From Actinomycetota bacterium (GTDB lineage Bacteria; Actinomycetota; Humimicrobiia; Humimicrobiales; Humimicrobiaceae), in assembly GCA_023488645.1 (NCBI GenBank), contig JAMDDL010000160.1, forward strand, positions 1-12,034: DNA of 12,034 bases, in the 5' to 3' direction. Below, piece by piece: positions 1 through 6,727 of the stretch. The notes below the pieces were generated by a model. That model did no database searches. It worked only from the letters and a program-made list of their open reading frames with translations, and was not told the origin of the DNA. Numbering within the stretch: the stretch's first letter is position 1; each line of letters starts with the position of its first letter. The position numbers and the translations under genes were made by a program.

Positions 1-1
1 G

Positions 2-1009
2 CCAATATTGGAAAGCATGATGGGAAGAAAGTGGGTTGATATTTCAGATGAGACAGGTGTTTTAAGTGATAAAACAAAGTTTTCAAAAGAACATCTGGAG
101 ATACTACATGCCTGGTTAGATAATATTATCTCTTTCTGGTATCACATGGGCTATGATTTCGTACGTATTGAAATAATACCCCCGTATCCGAACGTATATC
201 TTCATAGTGCTGTTGATACAGCAAGTTTAAAAGGAGATTTAAAAAGAAATTGGGCAGATCTTATTAGTGGCCCTATAAGCAGTTGGGATGATTTTGAAAA
301 TTATAAATGGCCAATAATTACCGATGATGATTTTTATATTCATAGATATATCTGCAAAAACCTGCCAGAGGGAATGGGATTTATATCCTGCCATGCTGGC
401 GGAGTATATGAACATGCAGTCAGGCTTTTTGGTTATGAAAATCTTTGTATAAACTTAATTGATAATCCCGAACTTGTAAAAGCTGTTATTGATAAGGTAG
501 GAGAGATAACTCTTAAATATAATGGATATCTACTAAAATTAGATAAACTGGCGGCCATTTTACAAGGAGAAGATTTGGGGTTTAAAACCCAAACCTTAAT
601 ATCACCTGAAGATATAAGAAAGTATATATTACCCTGGCACAAAAAATTTGCCCAACAGGCACATGATAAGGGTAAATCTTATTACCTGCACAGTTGCGGA
701 AAGATAGACAGTATAATGGAAGATTTAATTGCTGATGTAAAAATTGATGGTAAACATTCTTTCATGGAGGGCGTAGCTCCCATAGAAGAATATAAGAAGT
801 TATACGGAGATAGAATATGTCTACTAGGTGGTATAGATGTAGACATATTATCAAGATATGAAGTGGATGATCTCAGAAAATACGTAAGGAAAGTCATAGA
901 TTCCTGTGCTCCAGGAGGTCGGTTTGCTGTAGGAGCAGGTAATTCTATACCCTCCTATGTACCGGTAAAAAACTATTTAACCATGGTTGATGAGACATTA
1001 AATTATTAA
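2..1009 (+). CDS. Uroporphyrinogen decarboxylase-fold (UROD-like) protein, 5'-truncated by the window edge
   Basis: The frame is open to the first base, and the residues before the first TTG (P-I-L) continue the family pattern, so the start lies outside. By comparison with the next gene, about 30 N-terminal residues are missing. Counting from the TTG at position 8, I see GEDLGF near 187-192, ISPEDIRKYILPWH near 198-211, LHSCG at 227-231, GGIDVD at 274-279 and a C-terminal VGAGNS at 308-313. This is the layout of the UROD/MtaA-type TIM barrel. His228 and Cys230 match two zinc ligands of corrinoid methyltransferases such as MtaA, but the position of the third ligand, Cys, is Asn312. A classical MtaA/MtbA activity is therefore not supported, and true HemE is unlikely given a second divergent copy and no haem genes. 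Substrate unknown. It ends 21 bp before the next gene and is probably co-transcribed with it. Confidence 0.85.
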   Translation, partial: PILESMMGRKWVDISDETGVLSDKTKFSKEHLEILHAWLDNIISFWYHMGYDFVRIEIIPPYPNVYLHSAVDTASLKGDLKRNWADLISGPISSWDDFENYKWPIITDDDFYIHRYICKNLPEGMGFISCHAGGVYEHAVRLFGYENLCINLIDNPELVKAVIDKVGEITLKYNGYLLKLDKLAAILQGEDLGFKTQTLISPEDIRKYILPWHKKFAQQAHDKGKSYYLHSCGKIDSIMEDLIADVKIDGKHSFMEGVAPIEEYKKLYGDRICLLGGIDVDILSRYEVDDLRKYVRKVIDSCAPGGRFAVGAGNSIPSYVPVKNYLTMVDETLNY

Positions 1010-1020
1010 ATGATAAAAAC

Positions 1021-1026
1021 AGGAGA
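1021..1026 (+). promoter_or_regulatory. Ribosome binding site deciding the start of the second UROD-like gene
   Basis: AGGAGA lies five to six bases before the ATG at 1031. An earlier in-frame ATG at 1010 directly follows the previous stop codon and has no such site. The start at 1031 also gives the family-typical N-terminus MNSLERVL. Confidence 0.7.
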
Positions 1027-1030
1027 CAAA

Positions 1031-2080
1031 ATGAACTCACTGGAGAGGGTCCTAACAGCTTTAAGATTAGAAGAGCCTGATGCAGTACCAATTCTTGAAT
1101 GGATAGTTGAAAATCCGGTAATCCAAAAAATTATGCCTGGAGCTTCTATGCTTGATTTCTATGATAATTTTGATATCGATGGCATTACTGTTTATGAAGA
1201 TGTTGATTTTGTGGAAGTCAGTCCCGGAGTAATGAGGGATCATTTTGGGGTATTAAGAGATTTTAAGGAAGTTAAGGGAAAACTTCAGTTTCCATTTCCG
1301 GTCGAGCCTTTAATTAAAAAAGATATGGATCCCAATAAATTCCTGGAAACTTATGAGATGCCAGATCCTCATGACCCTAAAAAACTTGCCACTCTTCGTG
1401 CGGCAGTAAAAAGGTTTAAAGGTAAAAAGGCAATTGTATTTGCAGTGCACCATGGACTTATATATCCAATTTTTATCCGTGGTTTTGACAATTATCTTAT
1501 GGACTACTATGTAAATCCGGATTTTGCCAAAAGATTGGCAACTATGGTGAATGAATATTTTGTGGAATTGGAAAAGCAGGCCATTGAAATAGGAGCAGAT
1601 ATCATAACTGATGGTGAGGATTATTGCGGCAAGGATGGACTTTTTATGTCTATGGAACATTTTAAAGAGTTTGTGCTGCCTGGTTTAAGGAATGTTATAA
1701 AGGTAGCCAAAGATAACAATATCCCCTTTATTAAACATTGTGATGGAAATATTTGGCCTATAATAGATCTGCTTGTGAAAGAAGGTATTGATGCTATTAA
1801 TCCCATCGAACCTGCTGCAGGTATGGATATAGGGGAAGTAAAAAAGAAATATGGTAATAAAATAGCAATTCATGGCAATATAGATTGCGCTCAACTACTT
1901 ACTTTCGGAAAGCCCGAAGACGTTCGGATTGCTGTAAAGGAATGCATCCACAAAGCAAGTCGGGGAGGTGGGCACATTCTAGCCTCAAGTAATAGCATTC
2001 ATGCCGGAATACCACCAAAGAATTTTATAACCATGGTTGAAGCAACCCGTGAGTTTGGAAGATATCCTATTAAGGTTTAA
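1031..2080 (+). CDS. UROD-like protein, second copy (349 aa)
   Basis: Complete member of the uroporphyrinogen decarboxylase superfamily, of the usual length. The N-terminus has the family opening (MNSLERVLTAL, then EEPDAVP at 14-20). Further on come DGEDYCGKDG near 194-203, the metal or substrate motif KHCDGN at 235-240, HGNID at 281-285 and SSNSIH at 319-324, followed by a C-terminal EFGRYP. The His-Cys pair of zinc-type methyltransferases is only partly kept (H236, C237), and the distal Cys is replaced by Asn321. The protein is clearly divergent from its upstream neighbour, so the pair are not recent duplicates; they may form a heteromer or act on successive substrates. No corrinoid-binding protein is nearby. 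Proteins of this type often lie in sugar or methyl-group catabolic operons with unassigned activity, so no reaction is proposed. The start at 1031 is preferred over 1010 because of its ribosome binding site. Confidence 0.85.
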   Translation: MNSLERVLTALRLEEPDAVPILEWIVENPVIQKIMPGASMLDFYDNFDIDGITVYEDVDFVEVSPGVMRDHFGVLRDFKEVKGKLQFPFPVEPLIKKDMDPNKFLETYEMPDPHDPKKLATLRAAVKRFKGKKAIVFAVHHGLIYPIFIRGFDNYLMDYYVNPDFAKRLATMVNEYFVELEKQAIEIGADIITDGEDYCGKDGLFMSMEHFKEFVLPGLRNVIKVAKDNNIPFIKHCDGNIWPIIDLLVKEGIDAINPIEPAAGMDIGEVKKKYGNKIAIHGNIDCAQLLTFGKPEDVRIAVKECIHKASRGGGHILASSNSIHAGIPPKNFITMVEATREFGRYPIKV

Positions 2081-2264
2081 GAATATTGCATAGTTATTTC
2101 TTTTAGATGAGTTAATAAAAAAATGTCATAATATATTTTTAGTGAGAATTACTTTAATATTCTAAAAAATTATAAAAAAGAATTTGGTAACAATATTTTA
2201 TTAATTTGTTTATATAAAATAATCCCTTTAAATACCAGATTTCAAGTCATGGAGATATATTAAA

Positions 2265-3170
2265 ATGTCTTTAGAAAAATCATTTAAAATAGTAGGTATT
2301 GGAGAAATATTATGGGATTTATATCCTTCCGGTAAGCGACTTGGCGGTGCTCCCGCAAACTTTGCTTATCATATTTCAGCTCTTGGGCATAACGGTATTG
2401 TTGTTAGTAGAGTAGGAGATGATTATTTAGGTAAAGAAATAATTAATTTTCTTTTAAGAAATAATATTGAATCCGGATATATCCAAGTTGATAAAATTAG
2501 ACCAACAGGAACAGTAGAAGTAAAAATTGATAAAGATAATCAGCCAGATTATTTTATCAAAGAGAATGTAGCTTGGGACTTTTTAGGTTGGAGAAAAAAT
2601 TTTTTTGAACTTTCAAAAAAAGCTGATGCAATATGTTTTGGTACTATATCACAAAGAAATAAAGCTACCAGGAAAACTATTTTAAATTTTTTAAAGGCAG
2701 CAAACAATAATACAGTTAAAATATTTGATATAAACTTGAGACAAAATTTTTACAACAAGCAAGTTATTGAGGAATCTTTAACTCTATCAACAATTTTAAA
2801 ACTAAATGATTTTGAATTAAAAATAATAAAAGACCTGCTAAGTATAAATGCTAATTATAGTGAAGAGGAGTCATGTAATTTTTTAATAAATAAATATAAA
2901 TTAAATCTTGTTTGTCTGACAAAAGGAGAAGAGGGAAGCATGCTGGTCAATGAACACTCTGTCTGCAAGTGCCCAGCTTATCCTTATAAGGCTGTTAATA
3001 GAGTTGGTGCAGGAGACGCTTTTACTGCAGCGGTATTAGTTAATTATTTAAAAAAATACTCTCTCAAGATCATTAATGAGCGTGCAAATAGATTAGCTTC
3101 ATGGGTTACGTCAAAAAAAGAGGCTATGCCAATTTATAATCCTGATATCAAAAGTATTGTAGATCCTTGA
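2265..3170 (+). CDS. PfkB-family carbohydrate kinase, fructokinase-like
   Basis: A 301-residue ribokinase/PfkB-fold kinase, expected to transfer phosphate from ATP to a sugar in the cytoplasm. The N-terminus has GEILWDLYPSGK (13-24) and the substrate-side GGAPANFAYH (27-36), as in bacterial fructokinases. FDINLRQ (154-160) and LTKGEEGS (218-225) follow, and then the PfkB signature with the anion hole and catalytic base, VGAGDAF (247-253, Asp251). The residues before GAGD are N-R rather than the common D-T, which is a minor deviation. Fructose is the best guess, but another ketose or a nucleoside sugar is possible because family members change substrate easily. GGAG at 2251-2254 lies ten bases before the ATG. 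The gene is visibly more A/T-rich than its neighbours and is set off by 184 bp upstream and 169 bp downstream, so it may be a separate transcription unit. Confidence 0.85.
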   Translation: MSLEKSFKIVGIGEILWDLYPSGKRLGGAPANFAYHISALGHNGIVVSRVGDDYLGKEIINFLLRNNIESGYIQVDKIRPTGTVEVKIDKDNQPDYFIKENVAWDFLGWRKNFFELSKKADAICFGTISQRNKATRKTILNFLKAANNNTVKIFDINLRQNFYNKQVIEESLTLSTILKLNDFELKIIKDLLSINANYSEEESCNFLINKYKLNLVCLTKGEEGSMLVNEHSVCKCPAYPYKAVNRVGAGDAFTAAVLVNYLKKYSLKIINERANRLASWVTSKKEAMPIYNPDIKSIVDP

Positions 3171-3242
3171 TTTATGAGATGGTAAAAATACAAAACAGAT
3201 TAGGAATTTCATCTATTTGTATAGGATCTGGAGAGGAATAGT

Positions 3243-3266
3243 AATTGTAGTCAGGAGACTATAATT
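3243..3266 (+). terminator. Ten-base-pair hairpin after the PfkB gene
   Basis: Arms 3243-3252 and 3257-3266 pair over ten positions (one G-U) around an AGGA loop. Only two extra T residues follow, so it is a weak intrinsic terminator at best. It could instead be part of a leader structure for the downstream E1 gene or an RNA-stability element. Confidence 0.45.
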
Positions 3267-3281
3267 TTAACAAAGACGTGT

Positions 3282-3308
3282 AATGCTTTAAAAGATAGGG
3301 CATTTTTT
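3282..3308 (+). terminator. Terminator-like hairpin with T-run just ahead of the E1 gene
   Basis: Arms 3282-3289 and 3297-3304 pair over eight positions (two are G-T) around a seven-base loop. A run of six T at 3303-3308 overlaps the end of the stem. This is the shape of a rho-independent terminator, but it ends only about 30 bases before the E1 start codon, leaving little room for a new promoter. It may terminate the PfkB transcript or act as an attenuator in the E1 leader. Confidence 0.45.
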
Positions 3309-3339
3309 ATTACAGATTTAGGAAAGAGGTTATATTTTT

Positions 3340-5697
3340 ATGGTAAAAGAAATCAAAATAAAATATGAAACCAAACCAGGTGAATTGAAGTTTCGTTCTA
3401 TTCCTATTTTTAAATACCAAGAATCTCTGGCAAAAGAGATAGAGTATGGGAACATAACTCGTAAAAAATGTTTAGAGCTCTTAGAACAAATGCTTATGAT
3501 TCGCACATTTGAAGAAATGTTGGTTGAAATAATAGCGGGCATTTATAAACCTTTACCAGGATTTAAATATATCGGACCTACTCATCTATCAATTGGACAG
3601 GAAGCTACAATTGCTGGTTCTATATCAGCAATAGGTTCAGGTGATTACATCACCAGTTCTCACAGAGGACACGGGGATGCTATATCAAAAGGATATAATG
3701 TTATAAAGTCTATAAGAACAGATAAATTAAAAGAACTTCTTAAAAAAAGAGAAAAGTATATTTTAACTATCGGTGAAAGTTATAATGAAATAGACCAAAG
3801 GGATATACTTGAAGAGAAAACTTTAAAAATACATTTATATAGAATGATAGCTGAACTTTTTGGTAAAGCTGATGGATATTGTCGGGGTGTTGGTGGTGGG
3901 ATGCATATAGCGGATTTTGAGTTGGGGCATCTTGGTGCTAATGCCATTGTTGGCGGACATATGGGTATTGCAACAGGAGCAGCTATATCATGCAGGTACC
4001 AGCGAAATGGAAAATTGGTCCTTTGTTTAGCAGGAGATGGTGCCTATGGTAATGGAATAGCCCATGAATCAATGAATTTGGCTACTATGGCACAGTTCAA
4101 AAATAGGCTTATGGAGATAAAATATGGAGTTCCCGTTATTTTTGGAATAGTAAATAATGGATATGCTATGACTGGTCAGGAATTGGGTGAAATAACTGGA
4201 CTGGATTTTCTTGCCAGAAGAGGTGCTGCTTATGATATTGATGAAATGAATGCAGAAATCATTGATGGGATGAATGTACTAGCTGTAATGGATGCAGTAA
4301 AACGTGCTAACTCTCTTATTAAAAAAGGTAAAGGTCCGGTACTGCTGGAATTTATGACCTACAGGTACAAAGGGCATAGCTTAAGTGACCCCCTATCCTA
4401 CAGAGATCATTCTGAGTTAGAAATATGGCAGGAAAAAGATCCCATTAAAACTTTTACCATTGAGCTGCTAAAAACTGATTTTCCAAAAGAGCAGGGTGGA
4501 AAAATTACCAAAGAAGATATAAAAAATTTGAAAGATAGAGTCTATAGTCGTAATGCTGAAATGGCTAAATTTGCAGCAGAAGCTTCCTTACCTACCCCAG
4601 ATACTCTTTTAAGTTTTGTTTTTTCAGAGAAGAAACCTGATGAATTACCAGAAAAGTTTTCCCACACTAAAACTTTAAAACCTATTCCTCAGTATAAAAG
4701 AGATGACAAGGGTCAGATAAATACCCGTTTTGCCATACGAGAAGCATTAATTGAAGAGATGAAAAGAGATGGAAGAATTGTTCTTTTTGGAGAGGATATC
4801 GCAGAGCATGGCGGCGCTTTTGGAGTAACAAATGATCTTTTAGGTCTATTCGGTAGAGATAGAGTCTTTAATACCTCAATATCAGAATCAGGAATAGTAG
4901 GAACAGCTATAGGAATGGCTATGACCGGGATGGTACCTGTTGCTGAGATAATGTTTGATGATTTCATCCTGATGGCTATGGATCAGATAGGAAACCAGGC
5001 AGCTAAATGGAGTTATATGTCTGGTGGGCAAATAAGTTTACCAATGGTTATAAGAACCACTATCGGTGGAGGTCGTGGATATGCTGGGCAACATTCACAA
5101 AGTCTTGAAGCGATTACTACTCATATGCCTGGTCTTATAGTTATTGCGCCATCCAATGCAAATGATGCCAAAGGTCTTTTAAAATCAGCCATACGCGAAA
5201 ACAATCCAGTAATATTTTTCGAACATCAGCTGATATATAGCTCTTTGGCAAAAGTTCCTGATGAAGAGTATTTAATACCAATAGGAAAAGCATCAGTAAT
5301 AAGGGAAGGATCTGATATTACTATCATATGCTGGTCCAATATTGTAAATGAATCTTTAAAGGCTAGTGAGGTTTTAGATAAAGAAGGAATTTCAGCAGAA
5401 ATAATAGACATAAGAACCTTAATTCCTTTAGATATTGAGACAATTATAAATTCAGTTAAAAAAACCGGAAGAGTTATTGTGACCTCTCAGGAAGTAACCC
5501 AAGGCAGTTTTGCTGCTGAAATTATTACCCAAATACAGGAAACAGCTTTTGACTATTTGGATGCTCCTATTTTAAGGCTTTGTGCACCTAATGGGATTCC
5601 TCCTTCTGCTAATAATCTGGAAAAATTATTTTTACCCGATGCCGAAAAAATTGTTAGAATAATAAAAAATTTATTTATAAGTGGGAGAGGTCAATAA
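3340..5697 (+). CDS. Fused E1 alpha-beta component of a thiamine-diphosphate 2-oxoacid/acetoin dehydrogenase
   Basis: This 785-residue protein joins the two E1 subunits that are usually separate. The alpha half (about 40-400) has HRGHGD (108-113), FGKADGYCRGVGGGMHIAD (164-182), the ThDP/Mg motif opening at GDGAYGNG (232-239) and closing at NNGYAM (272-277), and the loop YKGHSLSDP (343-351). The beta half (about 460-780) has TRFAIREAL, GEDIAEHGGAFG (484-495), SESG with the ThDP-activating Glu516, YMSGGQ (559-564), GQHSQSLEA (583-591) and NPVIFFEH (622-629). All catalytic landmarks are present, so it should decarboxylate a 2-oxoacid or cleave acetoin and pass the acyl group to a lipoyl E2. No E2, E3 or lipoyl protein lies in the window. 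Compared with AcoA/PdhA-type alpha chains there is an insertion of about 46 residues (121-166), charged and helix-like, and about 12 extra residues near 251-262. GAGG at 3326-3329 is the likely ribosome binding site. Substrate unassigned. Confidence 0.9.
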   Translation: MVKEIKIKYETKPGELKFRSIPIFKYQESLAKEIEYGNITRKKCLELLEQMLMIRTFEEMLVEIIAGIYKPLPGFKYIGPTHLSIGQEATIAGSISAIGSGDYITSSHRGHGDAISKGYNVIKSIRTDKLKELLKKREKYILTIGESYNEIDQRDILEEKTLKIHLYRMIAELFGKADGYCRGVGGGMHIADFELGHLGANAIVGGHMGIATGAAISCRYQRNGKLVLCLAGDGAYGNGIAHESMNLATMAQFKNRLMEIKYGVPVIFGIVNNGYAMTGQELGEITGLDFLARRGAAYDIDEMNAEIIDGMNVLAVMDAVKRANSLIKKGKGPVLLEFMTYRYKGHSLSDPLSYRDHSELEIWQEKDPIKTFTIELLKTDFPKEQGGKITKEDIKNLKDRVYSRNAEMAKFAAEASLPTPDTLLSFVFSEKKPDELPEKFSHTKTLKPIPQYKRDDKGQINTRFAIREALIEEMKRDGRIVLFGEDIAEHGGAFGVTNDLLGLFGRDRVFNTSISESGIVGTAIGMAMTGMVPVAEIMFDDFILMAMDQIGNQAAKWSYMSGGQISLPMVIRTTIGGGRGYAGQHSQSLEAITTHMPGLIVIAPSNANDAKGLLKSAIRENNPVIFFEHQLIYSSLAKVPDEEYLIPIGKASVIREGSDITIICWSNIVNESLKASEVLDKEGISAEIIDIRTLIPLDIETIINSVKKTGRVIVTSQEVTQGSFAAEIITQIQETAFDYLDAPILRLCAPNGIPPSANNLEKLFLPDAEKIVRIIKNLFISGRGQ

Positions 5698-5788
5698 ATA
5701 ATTATCTGTTTGAATTAATTTTACTAGATGCAAATATTTAATTTTCTTATGAACTCTTTAACAAACTATATAAGCGGATGCAGGAGAA

Positions 5789-6469
5789 ATGCTAACAGAG
5801 TGTATAAATGAAGACAAAATGAAGTATTCGGGATCTATGATCCAGATTGCATTGGATATGATAGATTTAAATAAGGCGAAGGTAGTATTGCATGAAGTAG
5901 TAGATTATATAGATATAGTGGAAATCGGGACACCTTTCATAATAAGGTATGGAATAAAAGTAGTTAAAGAAATAAAAAGTATATTTCCTTGTTTACCACT
6001 ATTGGCTGATTTGAAAATCGCAGATGCTGGAGAATATGAATCACAAATGGCTTTTAAATCTGGAGCGGATATAGTAACTGTTCTTGCAGCAGCGGAGGAC
6101 TCCACTATTAGGGCAGCTGTTAAACAAGCAGCAAAAAGCAAGAAGAGAGTAATGATTGACATGATAGGTATCAATGATATCGAGAAAAGAACGTTGGAAA
6201 TTGATAAAATGGGTGTGAATTATATTTGTGCTCACATAGGGTTTGATGGACAGAATAAAGGCAAAAATCCATTAATAGACCTGGTAAAAGTAAAAAATAA
6301 TACCCAAAGTGCAAAGATTGCAGTTGCAGGAGGTATCAACCTTTTAAACTTAAACAATATATTAGACAAGAACCCTGATATTGTCATCATTGGCAATGGC
6401 ATAATATCTGAAGCAGACAGAAAGGGCACTGTAATAAAAATAAAAAAGATCATTAACCAGCGCAGTTAA
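5789..6469 (+). CDS. hxlA: 3-hexulose-6-phosphate synthase (OMP decarboxylase superfamily)
   Basis: Expected to condense formaldehyde with ribulose 5-phosphate to D-arabino-3-hexulose 6-phosphate, or to run in reverse to supply pentose phosphate. Motifs in order, numbered from the ATG at 5789: IQIALD (18-23), EIGTP (45-49), ADLKIADAGEYE (73-84) with the superfamily D-x-K-x-x-D residues Asp74, Lys76 and Asp79, GADIVTVLAA (92-101), YICAHIGFDGQ (145-155) and AVAGGINL (178-185). The HIGFD segment fits HPS (HTGYD-like) better than 3-keto-L-gulonate-6-phosphate decarboxylase (HRSxDAQ), which is the main alternative. The start is uncertain: AGGAG at 5782-5786 is only two bases from this ATG. The in-frame ATG at 5837 would give 210 residues, close to my recollection of Bacillus HxlA, but has no good ribosome site. 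The partner isomerase (PHI, hxlB) is absent from the window. Confidence 0.78.
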   Translation: MLTECINEDKMKYSGSMIQIALDMIDLNKAKVVLHEVVDYIDIVEIGTPFIIRYGIKVVKEIKSIFPCLPLLADLKIADAGEYESQMAFKSGADIVTVLAAAEDSTIRAAVKQAAKSKKRVMIDMIGINDIEKRTLEIDKMGVNYICAHIGFDGQNKGKNPLIDLVKVKNNTQSAKIAVAGGINLLNLNNILDKNPDIVIIGNGIISEADRKGTVIKIKKIINQRS

Positions 6470-6727
6470 ATCCGGAAGCAAAATTAGCTTCAGCGTCCTC
6501 TCTTATATTAAGTTCTTTGTTTTCAACCATTTTTAACTTTTTCAATATTAAGTAATAAAATACGGATACTATAAAAATATATTCTAAGTTACAGTTATCT
6601 AACTTCTTAAAAATATTAAATGATAAACAAATTTGAATTAAATAATTATGCTTTCATGATATTATAAACTTAAAATCTAATATGGAATTTTAAAAAATAA
6701 CTGTGGTTCCATTGATATGGAGGATAA
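6470..6727 (+). other. 258-bp AT-rich intergenic stretch between the catabolic and envelope blocks
   Basis: No credible coding frame is visible. A weak five-base-pair hairpin (arms 6475-6479 and 6487-6491, seven-base loop) follows the HPS stop codon but lacks a T-run. Several TATA-like hexamers occur, but none has a well-spaced -35 partner, so I do not name a promoter, although one for the lipoprotein gene is expected here. Confidence 0.5.

Noticed and set aside
1010..1030. Earlier ATG at 1010 as start of the second UROD-like gene
   Set aside because: It abuts the previous stop codon without a ribosome site, while the ATG at 1031 has AGGAGA and gives the conserved N-terminus.
2..2080. True haem-biosynthesis HemE
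   Set aside because: Two divergent tandem copies, no haem genes nearby, and HSCG/HCDG plus NSI motifs that are typical of the UROD-like side families.
2184..2218. Possible promoter before the PfkB gene (TTGGTA and TATA-like boxes)
   Set aside because: The spacing between boxes is 21 to 23 bases, too long for a sigma-70 promoter, and such hexamers are common in this AT-rich gap.
6633..6668. Possible promoter before the lipoprotein gene (TTGAAT and TATTAT/TATAAA)
   Set aside because: The spacer would be 21 to 24 bases; no better-spaced pair was found.
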